In this document: piece by piece, positions 8,006 to 18,592 of the stretch
Numbering within the stretch: the first letter of the stretch is position 1
How the letters are laid out: every line of letters starts with the position of its first letter
DNA from: Mycolicibacterium iranicum
GTDB lineage: Bacteria; Actinomycetota; Actinomycetes; Mycobacteriales; Mycobacteriaceae
Direction: 5' to 3'
NCBI RefSeq assembly: GCF_002101705.1
Contig: NZ_LQPC01000027.1
Coordinates: 62,001-126,000 of the forward strand
Length of the DNA: 64,000 bases
Made by a program: the position numbers and the translations under genes
The notes under the pieces: generated by a model
Databases searched by the model: none
What the model was told of the DNA's origin: nothing
Seen by the model: the letters and a program-made list of their open reading frames with translations, nothing else

Positions 8006-8493
8006 TTAGCACGCCGAGTCCGATTGACGTGAGCGGGTTTAGCGGCTGGGTGCCGTTCGCCGACCTGCCCGACACCAACGTGCCGAAGGGGCCGGGTGTC
8101 TACATCGTCGTGCGGCCGACCGACGAGCCGCCCAGCTTTCTCGCGGTGTCGCCCGCCGGGCACTTCAAGGGCAAAGACCCGACCGTCGCAGTCGCCGAAC
8201 TGGCCAGGCTGTGGGTGCCCGGCGAGCGCGTGGTCTACATCGGCAAGGCCAACCTCGGTGCCAGCGGTCGGCGCGGCCTGGCCAAGCGACTCGATGAGTA
8301 CCGCCGGTTCGGCGCGGGCGAGCCGGTCGCCCATTCCGGCGGGCGGCGCATCTGGCAACTGGCCGACCACGCCCGGTTGCAAGTCGCGTGGCAGGAAACC
8401 GACGACGCCGATGCCGCCAAAACCGAGACGGCCATGATTGCGGCGTTCCGCGCGCACTACGGGGTGCGCCCCTTCGCCAACGCGCGCAACTGA
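8002..8493 (+). CDS. GIY-YIG domain protein coupled to the integrase
   Basis: 163 residues from the GTG at 8002, which overlaps the integrase stop (GTGA). GIY-YIG family signs are PGVYIVV at 31-37, VVYIGKA at 77-83, a basic helix RRGLAKRLDEYRRF at 90-103, an acidic helix position Glu142 in KTETAMIAAF and Asn160 in the C-terminal FANAR. This matches the order of catalytic residues in GIY-YIG nucleases. The family includes homing endonucleases, repair nucleases and phage-defence nucleases. Which applies is not shown by the sequence. The overlap suggests co-translation with the integrase. The frame upstream of 8002 is a shadow of the integrase gene. Confidence 0.75.
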   Translation: MISTPSPIDVSGFSGWVPFADLPDTNVPKGPGVYIVVRPTDEPPSFLAVSPAGHFKGKDPTVAVAELARLWVPGERVVYIGKANLGASGRRGLAKRLDEYRRFGAGEPVAHSGGRRIWQLADHARLQVAWQETDDADAAKTETAMIAAFRAHYGVRPFANARN

Positions 8494-8511
8494 CCGCGAA
8501 CGCGGCGGCTT

Positions 8512-8537
8512 GGGACACTCTCGGGACACTGGGACAC
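8512..8537. repeat. Three GGGACAC repeats, candidate integrase arm sites
   Basis: GGGACAC occurs at 8512-8518, 8523-8529 and 8531-8537, between the GIY-YIG gene and the tRNA-Val gene. Clustered short direct repeats at this distance from a tRNA core are typical arm-type binding sites of tyrosine integrases (known for the family). The assignment here is inferred from position. Confidence 0.55.
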
Positions 8538-8571
8538 CAAGACGGGTTCGGCGCACCGCCCCTTAGTGACG

Positions 8572-8607
8572 ACAAACCCCCTCCGACACTGTTCAGAGGG
8601 GGTTTGT
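8572..8607 (-). terminator. Strong hairpin downstream of tRNA-Val
   Basis: ACAAACCCCCTC (8572-8583) and GAGGGGGTTTGT (8596-8607) are a perfect 12-bp inverted repeat with a 12-base loop. It lies 6 bp beyond the 3' end of the tRNA gene on the minus strand, so it can end the tRNA transcript. It would also end rightward read-through from the integrase operon. As it lies on the element side of the junction, the element probably carries it. Confidence 0.75.
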
Positions 8608-8612
8608 TCGTG

Positions 8613-8684
8613 TGGGCGCGGACGGTTTCGAACCGCCGACCGCTGGTGTGTAAAACCAGAGCTCTACCCCTGAGCTACGCGCCC
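8613..8684 (-). tRNA. tRNA-Val (anticodon TAC)
   Basis: The 72-nt minus-strand cloverleaf starts GGGCGCG and ends CGCGCCC plus discriminator A. The D arm reads GCTCAGGGGTAGAGC. The anticodon stem is CTGGT/ACCAG around the loop TTTACAC, so the anticodon is TAC for GTA codons. The T arm contains the usual GGTTCGAAACC-type stem and loop. CCA is not encoded. The integrase gene points at its 3' end, so the 3' part of this gene is the likely attachment core. Confidence 0.95.
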
Positions 8685-8730
8685 GATCCCGGGCAGGTTA
8701 CCCGTATCCCACGTGCCAGCGGAAATCAGC

Positions 8731-9195
8731 TCAGTTCCGCAACGCGGTCAGCGCCGACGTCCACGCAGCTTGGTCGCGCGCCTCTCCCGGTTCCTTGCAT
8801 TCCGCGAAACGCACCACGCCGGAGCGATCCACCACGAAAGTGCCACGGTTGGCGAACCCCGACGCATCGTTGAAGACCCCGTAGGCCTGGCTCACCGCCC
8901 CGTGCGGCCAGAAGTCCGACAGCACCGGGAACGTGTACTCACGCTGCGCCGCCCACACCTTGTGCGTGGGCGAGGGACCGACCGAGATCGTCAGCGTCGC
9001 GGTCTCATCGTTGACGAATTCGCCGATTTTGTCCCGTATCTCGTCCAGCTCGCGCTGACAGATCCCGGTGAAGGCGAGCGGGAAGAAGACCAGCACCACG
9101 CTTTTGATGCCGCGGAAACCCGACAGCGACACCGGCTGGTTGTTCTGATCCTTGAGCGTGAAGTCGGGCGCCTGATCGCCAACCGAGATGGTCAA
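8731..9195 (-). CDS. ahpE: Alkyl hydroperoxide reductase E, one-cysteine peroxiredoxin
   Basis: Reduces peroxides and peroxynitrite in the cytosol. 154 residues, matching M. tuberculosis AhpE (Rv2238c, about 153). The peroxidatic motif PLAFTGIC is at 39-46 with Cys46 as the reactive cysteine, and the family segment SDFWPHGAVSQAYGVF is present. The start is a TTG at 9195 that overlaps the stop of the upstream DUF3052 gene (TTGA), as the two genes are adjacent and coupled in mycobacteria. The reduced form is known to be restored by mycothiol systems. Confidence 0.9.
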   Translation of the reverse strand: MTISVGDQAPDFTLKDQNNQPVSLSGFRGIKSVVLVFFPLAFTGICQRELDEIRDKIGEFVNDETATLTISVGPSPTHKVWAAQREYTFPVLSDFWPHGAVSQAYGVFNDASGFANRGTFVVDRSGVVRFAECKEPGEARDQAAWTSALTALRN

Positions 9196-9641
9196 CGCCG
9201 ACCGGCGGCCTTGGACTTCGGCTGCACCAGACGGCTCGCTATCCAGTCCCCCAGGTTCGCCGATGACGTCTGCATCAGGCCGGCCGTCGGCGCTGACTCG
9301 GCGATCTCGGCGGGCAGCACGTGGCCGGGCTTACCGGTCTTCGGGGTGACAACCCAGATGACGCCGTCGTCGGCCAGCGGCGTGATCGCGTCCATCAACC
9401 TGTCGACGAGATCGCCGTCGCCGTCGCGCCACCACAGCAGCACCACGTCGACCACCTCATCGGCGTCTTCGTCGAGCAGGTCGCCGCCGCTCTCGTCCTC
9501 GATGTCGGCTCGGATGTCGTCGTCGGTGTCTTCGTCCCAGCCCAACTCCTGCACAACCTGATCTTTTTGGATGCCCAGCTTGCGGGCGTAGTTCGGGGGG
9601 TCACCCGCCGACACCACGGTCAGTCCTCCTTCAGCCGACAC
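9192..9641 (-). CDS. DUF3052 family protein
   Basis: 149 residues, ortholog of M. tuberculosis Rv2239c. Family signs are the N-terminal NYARKLGIQKDQVVQELGWD, the acidic stretch DEDTDDDIRADIEDESGGDL and WVVTPKTGKPGHV near residue 100. The function is not established. Its stop overlaps the TTG start of ahpE, so they share an mRNA. The ATG at 9641 is the chosen start; the GTG nine codons downstream is possible. Confidence 0.8.
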   Translation of the reverse strand: MSAEGGLTVVSAGDPPNYARKLGIQKDQVVQELGWDEDTDDDIRADIEDESGGDLLDEDADEVVDVVLLWWRDGDGDLVDRLMDAITPLADDGVIWVVTPKTGKPGHVLPAEIAESAPTAGLMQTSSANLGDWIASRLVQPKSKAAGRR

Positions 9642-9715
9642 GGGCGCACCCTGCGCCCGGTCATCGACCTATCGTCGCATGCCGGGGCAATACAGCAAGC
9701 CATCTAGCGGCAGGT

Positions 9716-10291
9716 TCATCGGTATGCCGCGTCGCATCGGTCCAAAGCGGTGGTCTTGGCGTCGTTCAGGACCTCAATTGCGGCGTTGAACTCCTCGGTC
9801 CCGTAGTTTCCGGCGATGGCCGTCGCAACTCCGCGAGCGGCGGCGATCCAGGCGTTCAGCGCGTCGCGCAATTCGGGCGCCAGCGGGTCGGAGATGCTGC
9901 CCGCGACCAGGTCCGCGCTGTGGTTGAGGGCGTCGATAGCAGGGCCCGCCGTCCGCAGGACGTCGGCCGGATTGGTGTTGAACGCGTCGACGTAGCTGTT
10001 CACTGCCCCGATGGCCTCCGCACTACTCGAACTCATCGCCTCGCACGAGGTGCGCACAGCCTCGGCGGTGAGCGAGGCTTGCCGCTCCGACTCGCGGGCA
10101 CTCGAGCTCGCCGCGGACTCCTCCATCGACGCGGTTACCGACGCCCGGTACAGCGGCGCATCGCCTTCTGCCACCGAGGCGTCGCCGTCGGTGACGTTGG
10201 TGCACCCGACGATGACCATCGCCAGTGTTGCGAGCGTGCCTGTTGCCGAGGCGGCGATCCGCACACCGGGGCTCAGCCGACCCATCAGCAC
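9716..10291 (-). CDS. Lipoprotein of unknown function (Rv2240c-like)
   Basis: 191 residues from the GTG at 10291; an ATG at 10285 is equally possible. A hydrophobic signal segment ends in a lipobox-like IVGCTN, predicting lipid attachment at that cysteine and location on the outer face of the membrane. The rest is helical and Ala/Ser-rich, without a domain I recognise. The position, divergent from aceE and next to the ahpE pair, matches Rv2240c. It is divergent from aceE across 186 bp. Confidence 0.7.
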   Translation of the reverse strand: MLMGRLSPGVRIAASATGTLATLAMVIVGCTNVTDGDASVAEGDAPLYRASVTASMEESAASSSARESERQASLTAEAVRTSCEAMSSSSAEAIGAVNSYVDAFNTNPADVLRTAGPAIDALNHSADLVAGSISDPLAPELRDALNAWIAAARGVATAIAGNYGTEEFNAAIEVLNDAKTTALDRCDAAYR

Positions 10292-10477
10292 ACGTGCAGA
10301 CGTTACCGGGTCGAGCCCGGCATGCGGCCGTCGTTCGCGGGTTCCAAGTACTTCACCGACCCGCTAGTGCGCATGGGGCAGGATTAGACCAGGATGGAAC
10401 CTGCGCACACCGAATGCGAAGTAACCCGCTGAGCCGACGCGTGCGCGTATTTGCCACCGCCTAACAAGGAGCGGAAG

Positions 10478-13267
<2,790 letters not shown>

Positions 13268-13276
13268 CCTAGAGGG

Positions 13277-13300
13277 TTTGCACAAAAGCTGGCGTAGATT
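13277..13300 (+). promoter_or_regulatory. mabR promoter with TTTGCACAAA dyad
   Basis: TTTGCACAAA at 13277-13286 has TTTG/CAAA half-sites like those of the perfect dyad upstream of fabD. A TAGATT hexamer at 13295-13300 lies six bases before the mabR ATG, the position of a -10 box for a leaderless transcript. Together they suggest that MabR represses its own gene (inference from matching half-sites). Confidence 0.45.
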
Positions 13301-13306
13301 TTAGGG

Positions 13307-14590
13307 ATGGCGGACAACAACCGGTTCATCCCGCCGAAATCGACCGTCGAGGTCCTGGAGAACGTCCCGGAAGCGACGCTGCGCCGGCTCAAGCAGTACT
13401 CGGGCCGGCTGGCGACCGAGGCGGTCCACGCCATGGAGGAACGGCTGCCGTTCTTCGCCGACATGGAGGCCTCTCAGCGCGCCAGCGTCCAGCTCGTCGT
13501 GCAGACCGCGGTGGTCAACTTCGTCGAGTGGATGCGCGATCCTCAGAGCAACGTCAGCTACACCGCGCAGGCGTTCGAAGTGGTGCCCCAGGACCTGCGT
13601 AGGCGTATCGCGCTGCGCCAATCCGTCGAGATGGTGCGGGTCACGATGGAGTTCTTCGAAGAGGTGGTGCCGCTGCTGGCGCGCTCGGAAGAACAGCTGG
13701 CCGCACTCACGGCCGGCATCCTGCGCTACAGCCGGGACCTGGCATTCGCTGCGGCGAGCGCCTATGCCGATCAGGCTGAGGCCCGCGGAGCCTGGGACAC
13801 CAGGATGGAGGCCAACCTGGTCGACGCTGTCGTGCGCGGGGATATCGGCCCTGAACTGCAGTCACAGGCCGCCGCGCTGAACTGGGACGCAACCGGGGCG
13901 GTGACGGTGATTGTCGGCTTGCCGCGCCCCGACCGCATGGACTTCTCCGGCGAGGACGTCCACGATGTGGCCAATCGAAACGGGCGCGCATCGCTCTCCG
14001 ATGTGCACGGCACCTGGCTCGTCACCATCGTGTCCGGCAGCTTGTCGCCGACGGACCGGTTCCTGTCCGAGTTGATGAAGGTGTTCGCCGAGGGACCCGT
14101 GGTGATCGGTCCGACGGCGGCGACCCTGGGCGCCGCGCACCGCAGCGCGACGGAAGCGATCGCAGGAATGAATGCCGTCGCCGGCTGGACGGGCGCGCCT
14201 CGCCCGGTGGCGGCGCGCGAGCTGCTTCCCGAGCGGGCGCTGCTGGGGGATGCAACCGCGGCCGGTGCGCTGGAGGCCGAGGTGATGAGACCCCTTGCCG
14301 ACGCGGGTCCGGCACTGATGGAGACGCTGGACGCCTATCTCGACTCGGGCGGCGCGATCGAGGCTTGCGCACGCAAATTGTTCGTTCATCCAAATACCGT
14401 CCGTTACCGGTTGAAGCGGATCGCCGACTTCACCGGCCGCGACCCCACGGTGCCGCGCGATGCCTACGTGCTGCGAGTCGCCTCATCAGTGGGCCGACTG
14501 ACCCGACAAGCGCAGATGTCCACGCCCACTCCGTCAAGATCAGACCAGGTCATGAATGTTGGCTCGGTCACAGGTGGCACCCACTCTTAG
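13307..14590 (+). CDS. mabR: MabR, PucR-type regulator of the FAS-II operon
   Basis: Transcription regulator of mycolic acid elongation genes, ortholog of Rv2242, which is known to bind the fasII promoter in response to acyl-CoA. 427 residues. The N-terminal RsbRD-like helical part is followed by a central GGDEF-like region and a C-terminal PucR HTH at about 343-380 (IEACARKLFVHPNTVRYRLK). The gene lies directly upstream of fabD in the same direction, 134 bp apart. The last 40 residues after the HTH are Ser/Thr-rich and probably disordered. The ATG at 13307 is preceded by a -10-like TAGATT, suggesting a leaderless mRNA. Confidence 0.92.
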   Translation: MADNNRFIPPKSTVEVLENVPEATLRRLKQYSGRLATEAVHAMEERLPFFADMEASQRASVQLVVQTAVVNFVEWMRDPQSNVSYTAQAFEVVPQDLRRRIALRQSVEMVRVTMEFFEEVVPLLARSEEQLAALTAGILRYSRDLAFAAASAYADQAEARGAWDTRMEANLVDAVVRGDIGPELQSQAAALNWDATGAVTVIVGLPRPDRMDFSGEDVHDVANRNGRASLSDVHGTWLVTIVSGSLSPTDRFLSELMKVFAEGPVVIGPTAATLGAAHRSATEAIAGMNAVAGWTGAPRPVAARELLPERALLGDATAAGALEAEVMRPLADAGPALMETLDAYLDSGGAIEACARKLFVHPNTVRYRLKRIADFTGRDPTVPRDAYVLRVASSVGRLTRQAQMSTPTPSRSDQVMNVGSVTGGTHS

Positions 14591-14638
14591 AGGAATCAGG
14601 TTGCGGGGAGGTCTCGCTGGAGTCGCATCACATGCGGA

Positions 14639-14657
14639 TTTGTGGAGTCTCCACAAA
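14639..14657. promoter_or_regulatory. Candidate MabR operator of the FAS-II operon
   Basis: TTTGTGGA GTC TCCACAAA is a perfect 8-bp inverted repeat with a 3-bp centre, 67 bp before the fabD start. MabR is known to bind an inverted repeat in the fasII promoter region. The identity of this dyad with that site is inferred. The related sequence TTTGCACAAA precedes mabR itself. Confidence 0.65.
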
Positions 14658-14670
14658 AACATAAGACGAG

Positions 14671-14724
14671 GTTCATAATCTCTTACACCGCGCAAAACCG
14701 TGTTCATAAGGTTCTCTTAAGAAC
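14671..14724 (+). promoter_or_regulatory. FAS-II promoter region with repeated GTTCATAA
   Basis: GTTCATAA occurs at 14671-14678 and 14702-14709, 31 bp or about three helical turns apart. GTTCT/AGAAC at 14711-14724 adds a small dyad next to the fabD GTG. CATAAT within the first copy is a plausible -10 box. The repeat may position a second regulator or represent two promoters (inference). Confidence 0.4.
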
Positions 14725-15660
14725 GTGCCTCAGAAGACTGTGCTCGCATTCCTCGCGCCCGGACAGGGCTCGCAGACTCCCGGCATGCTTGCCGAGTGGC
14801 TCGAGCTGCCCGGCGCCGCAGATCGAATCGCGTCGTGGTCGGAGATCAGCGGCTTGGATCTCGGCCGTCTCGGCACTACCGCCACCGCTGAGGAAATCAC
14901 CGACACCGCCGTGACGCAGCCTCTGGTCGTCGCCGCCACGCTGCTGGCGTACGAGGAACTGGCAAAGCGAGAGGTCCTCAGCGGAGACGAGGAGATCGTC
15001 GCGGCCGGACACTCGGTCGGCGAGATCGCCGCCTACGCCATCGCCGGGGTTATCTCCGCCGATGAGGCCGTCTCGCTGGCCGCGACCCGCGGCAGGGAGA
15101 TGGCCAAGGCCTGCGCACTGGAGCCCACCGGGATGTCCGCCCTGCTCGGCGGTGACGAAGCCGAGGTGCTCGCACGGCTGGAAGCACTCGACCTCGTGCC
15201 TGCCAACCGCAACGCTGTGGGCCAGATCGTGGCCGCAGGCGCGGTCGCCGCTTTGGAGAAGCTGGCCGAAGATCCCCCTGCCCGTGCTCGCGTGCGTCCG
15301 CTGGCGACCGCCGGCGCTTTCCACACCCAGTACATGGCCCCTGCGCTGGACGAGTACACCAGGGTCGCCGACCGCATCAACCCGGCCGAACCGTCCGTCA
15401 CACTGCTGTCGAACTCCGACGGACGTGCGGTTTCCTCCGGTGCCGACGCGGTCGCCAAGCTGGTGGCCCAGATGGTCCGGCCGGTGCGCTGGGATCTGTG
15501 CACCGAGTCCATGAAGGAACTGGGTGTCACCGCGATCGTCGAGTTCCCGCCCGCGGGGACGCTGACCGGAATCGCCAAACGTGAGCTTCGGGGGACTCCG
15601 ACGCATGCCGTCAAGTCGCCCGCTGACCTGGACGCCCTTGCGGAGACGCTCCGCGCCTGA
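14725..15660 (+). CDS. fabD: Malonyl-CoA:AcpM transacylase
   Basis: Loads malonate on AcpM for FAS-II elongation of meromycolates in the cytosol. 311 residues from the GTG at 14725; a GTG at 14740 would give the start most similar to Rv2243. The nucleophile is Ser97 in GHSVGE and the catalytic His200 is in GAFH. The Gln of APGQGSQ forms the oxyanion hole as in other malonyl transferases. It is the first gene of fabD-acpM-kasA-kasB-accD6 and lies behind a candidate MabR operator. Confidence 0.95.
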   Translation: MPQKTVLAFLAPGQGSQTPGMLAEWLELPGAADRIASWSEISGLDLGRLGTTATAEEITDTAVTQPLVVAATLLAYEELAKREVLSGDEEIVAAGHSVGEIAAYAIAGVISADEAVSLAATRGREMAKACALEPTGMSALLGGDEAEVLARLEALDLVPANRNAVGQIVAAGAVAALEKLAEDPPARARVRPLATAGAFHTQYMAPALDEYTRVADRINPAEPSVTLLSNSDGRAVSSGADAVAKLVAQMVRPVRWDLCTESMKELGVTAIVEFPPAGTLTGIAKRELRGTPTHAVKSPADLDALAETLRA

Positions 15661-15735
15661 CCAGGTGCAAGTACATATCGAAACGTTCGTCAATCTCATC
15701 AGTAACAACACAAGAAATAGATAGAAGGAGCCACT

Positions 15736-16035
15736 GTGCCCGCCACTCAGGACGAAATCATCGCCGGCCTCGCCGAAATCATCGAAGAGGTCACCGGTAT
15801 CGAGCCTTCCGAGGTGACTCCCGAGAAGAGCTTCGTCGACGACCTGGACATCGACTCGCTGTCGATGGTCGAGATCGCCGTTCAGACCGAGGACAAGTAC
15901 GGCGTGAAGATCCCCGACGAGGACCTCGCCGGCCTGCGCACCGTCGGTGACGTCGTCGCCTACATCCAGAAGCTTGAGGAAGAGAACCCCGAGGCCGCTG
16001 CCGCCATCCGCGCACAGATCACGGGCGACAAGTGA
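15736..16035 (+). CDS. acpM: Meromycolate extension acyl carrier protein
   Basis: Carries growing acyl chains in FAS-II. 99 residues, shorter than the 115-residue M. tuberculosis AcpM because the C-terminal tail is shorter. The phosphopantetheine site is Ser41 in DIDSLSMVE. The GTG start at 15736 follows AAGGAG at 15725-15730. The C-terminal extension beyond the usual 80-residue carrier fold is typical of mycobacterial AcpM. The stop overlaps the kasA GTG (GTGA), so the two are translated together. Confidence 0.95.
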   Translation: MPATQDEIIAGLAEIIEEVTGIEPSEVTPEKSFVDDLDIDSLSMVEIAVQTEDKYGVKIPDEDLAGLRTVGDVVAYIQKLEEENPEAAAAIRAQITGDK

Positions 16036-17282
16036 CCAGACCTTCCACTGCCAACGGCGGTTTTCCTAACGTCGTGGTGACCGCCATTGAGGCCACCACG
16101 GCCCTCGCTGCGGACATCGAGAGCACGTGGAAGGGTCTGCTTGCGGGCGAGAGCGGTATTCGCATCCTCGAAGACGAGTTCGTCGACAAGTGGGACCTGC
16201 CGGTGCGTATCGGCGGCCACTTGGTCGACAACGTCGACAGCCACATGACACGCATCGAGATGCGGCGCATGTCCTACGTGCAGCGCATGTCGAAGCTGTT
16301 GGCACGGCGTCTCTGGGACAACGCGGGCACGCCCGAGGTTGACCCGGATCGTTTCACGGTGGTCATCGGCACCGGTCTGGGTGGCGGCGAGAAGATCGTC
16401 GAGACCTACGACGCGATGAACGAAGGTGGCCCCCGGAAGGTGTCGCCGCTGGCTGTTCAGATGATCATGCCGAACGGCGCTGCGGCGGTCGCCGGTCTCG
16501 AACTGGGCGCCCGCGCCGGGGTCATCACCCCGGTGTCGGCGTGCTCGTCGGGGTCGGAGGCCATCGCCCACGCGTGGCGCCAGATCGTCATGGGTGATGC
16601 GGACTTCGCGGTCTGCGGTGGCGTCGAGGGCGGCATCGAGGCCCTGCCCATCGCCGCTTTCTCCATGATGCGGGCCATGTCGACGCGCAATGACGACCCT
16701 GCAGGGGCGTCGAGGCCGTTCGACAAGGACCGCGACGGCTTCGTGTTCGGCGAGGCGGGCGCGCTGATGATCATCGAGACCGAAGAGCACGCCAAGGCCC
16801 GTGGCGCCAAGCCACTGGCCCGGCTCATGGGTGCCGGTGTCACGTCGGACGCGTTCCACATGGTTGCGCCGGCGGCGGACGGTCTGCGGGCCGGCCAGGC
16901 GATGAAGCGGGCGATGGAGACGGCGGGCCTGTCCGCCAAGGACATCAGCCACGTCAACGCCCACGCCACGGCCACTCCGATCGGCGACACCGCGGAAGCC
17001 AACGCCATCCGTGTCGCCGGTGTGGAGCATGCCGCGGTGTATGCGCCCAAGTCGGCGCTGGGTCACTCGATCGGTGCCGTCGGTGCCCTCGAGTCGGCGC
17101 TCACGGTGCTCGCCCTGCGTGACGGCGTCATCCCGCCGACACTGAACTATGTGACGCCCGATCCCGAGATCGATCTCGATGTTGTCGCGGGTGAGCCTCG
17201 ATACGGCGACTACCAGTACGCGATCAACAACTCCTTCGGGTTCGGCGGCCACAATGTGGCTCTGGCCTTTGGTCGTTACTAG
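16032..17282 (+). CDS. kasA: Beta-ketoacyl-AcpM synthase KasA
   Basis: Condensing enzyme for the first rounds of FAS-II meromycolate elongation. 416 residues, the same as M. tuberculosis KasA. The catalytic triad is Cys171 in VSACSSG, His311 in NAHATAT and His345 in SALGHS. The GTG start overlaps the acpM stop. KasA is the target of thiolactomycin-type inhibitors in related species. It lies between acpM and kasB in the standard order. Confidence 0.97.
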   Translation: MTRPSTANGGFPNVVVTAIEATTALAADIESTWKGLLAGESGIRILEDEFVDKWDLPVRIGGHLVDNVDSHMTRIEMRRMSYVQRMSKLLARRLWDNAGTPEVDPDRFTVVIGTGLGGGEKIVETYDAMNEGGPRKVSPLAVQMIMPNGAAAVAGLELGARAGVITPVSACSSGSEAIAHAWRQIVMGDADFAVCGGVEGGIEALPIAAFSMMRAMSTRNDDPAGASRPFDKDRDGFVFGEAGALMIIETEEHAKARGAKPLARLMGAGVTSDAFHMVAPAADGLRAGQAMKRAMETAGLSAKDISHVNAHATATPIGDTAEANAIRVAGVEHAAVYAPKSALGHSIGAVGALESALTVLALRDGVIPPTLNYVTPDPEIDLDVVAGEPRYGDYQYAINNSFGFGGHNVALAFGRY

Positions 17283-17324
17283 ATCGCCGGGGCAACAGTA
17301 GGCAGAAAGGACGCGCGGCTGAGT

Positions 17325-18578
17325 ATGGCTTCGCCGACGACAGGCAACGGATTGCCAGACGTCGTGGTCACGGGTATCGCCATGACCACGAGTCTGGCGA
17401 CCGATGCCGAGGCGACGTGGAAGTCCCTGCTGGACGGTCAGAGCGGAATCCGCAGGCTCGATGATCCGTTCGTCGAGCAGTTCGACCTTCCGGTGCGCAT
17501 CGGCGGGCACCTACTCGAAGAGTTCGATTCTCAGCTCACCAAGGTCGAGAACCGACGGATGTCGTACGTCCAGAAGATGGCCACGGTGCTGGGCCGGCGC
17601 GTGTGGGAGAACGCCGGTTCGCCCGAGGTCGACACCGAGCGGTTGCTGGTGTCCATCGGCACGGGGCTCGGTGGTGCCGAAGCCCTCGTGTTCGCCTATG
17701 ACGGACTGCGCGAGCGGGGCCTGCGCTCGGTCTCTCCCCTGTCGGTCCAGATGTACATGCCCAACGGCCCGTCTGCGGTCGTCGGCTTGGAACGCCACGC
17801 CAAAGCTGGTGTGGTGACTCCGGTTTCGGCCTGCGCCTCCGGCTCGGAGGGTATCGCCCAGGCGTGGCGCAACATCGTGATGGGCGAGGCCGACATCGCG
17901 ATCTGCGGCGGCGTCGAGCAGCGCATCGAGGCGGTGCCGATTGCCGGTTTCGCGCAGATGCGCATCGTGATGTCCACCAACAACGACGACCCCGCCGGGG
18001 CGTGCCGCCCGTTCGACAAGGACCGCGACGGGTTCGTCTTCGGTGAGGCGGGCGCTCTGATGGTCATCGAGACCGAGGAGCACGCCAAGGCGCGCGGCGC
18101 TACTCCGCTGGCCCGGCTGATGGGAGCCGGCATCACCTCGGACGGCTTTCACATGGTCGCTCCCGATCCCAACGGTGAGCGTGCCGCGTTCGCGATGACG
18201 CGCGCAATCCAGCTGGCCGGCCTCAATCCCTCCGACATCGACCACATCAACGCTCACGCGACGGGCACCAGCGTCGGTGACGTGGCCGAGGGTCGCGCGA
18301 TCAACACCGCGATGGGCGGTCACCGTCCGGCGGTGTACGCACCGAAGTCTGCGCTGGGCCACTCCGTCGGCGCGGTCGGCGCCGTGGAGTCGATCCTCAC
18401 GGTGCAGGCGCTGCGGGACGGTGTCGTCCCACCGACGTTGAACTTGAAGAACGTGGATCCCGAGATCGATCTCGACGTCGTCGCCGGCGGACCTCGGCCC
18501 GGCAATTATCAATACGCACTCAACAATTCGTTCGGATTCGGCGGGCACAATGTCGCACTCGCCTTCGGCAAGTACTAG
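17325..18578 (+). CDS. kasB: Beta-ketoacyl-AcpM synthase KasB
   Basis: Condensing enzyme that completes full-length mycolates; in M. tuberculosis its loss shortens mycolates and removes acid-fastness. 417 residues with Cys170 in VSACASG, His311 in NAHATGT and His346 in SALGHS. It is clearly a paralogue of the kasA product, with identity along the whole length. The ATG at 17325 follows GAAAGGA, rather far upstream, and lacks the N-terminal extension of the M. tuberculosis protein. A CTG two codons earlier is conceivable. Confidence 0.96.
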   Translation: MASPTTGNGLPDVVVTGIAMTTSLATDAEATWKSLLDGQSGIRRLDDPFVEQFDLPVRIGGHLLEEFDSQLTKVENRRMSYVQKMATVLGRRVWENAGSPEVDTERLLVSIGTGLGGAEALVFAYDGLRERGLRSVSPLSVQMYMPNGPSAVVGLERHAKAGVVTPVSACASGSEGIAQAWRNIVMGEADIAICGGVEQRIEAVPIAGFAQMRIVMSTNNDDPAGACRPFDKDRDGFVFGEAGALMVIETEEHAKARGATPLARLMGAGITSDGFHMVAPDPNGERAAFAMTRAIQLAGLNPSDIDHINAHATGTSVGDVAEGRAINTAMGGHRPAVYAPKSALGHSVGAVGAVESILTVQALRDGVVPPTLNLKNVDPEIDLDVVAGGPRPGNYQYALNNSFGFGGHNVALAFGKY

Positions 18579-18592
18579 TACGCAGGAGAAAC

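Larger units (their letters stand above)
2..8684. mobile_element. Integrated phage-derived element, right end (phiRv2/phage-satellite-like)
   Basis: Leftwards from the tRNA-Val gene this block holds a GIY-YIG gene, a tyrosine integrase, an HTH gene, a divergent excisionase-like gene, a RepA-like ATPase, about 700 bp of non-coding DNA, a small HTH protein, two small unknown genes and a large terminase. No portal, capsid or tail gene is visible and the left boundary is outside the window. Known: phiRv2 of M. tuberculosis sits at a tRNA-Val gene, and phage-inducible islands have the order integrase, divergent regulators, replication, packaging. Inference: this is such an element. A full prophage truncated by the window edge is not excluded. 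Confidence 0.8.
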
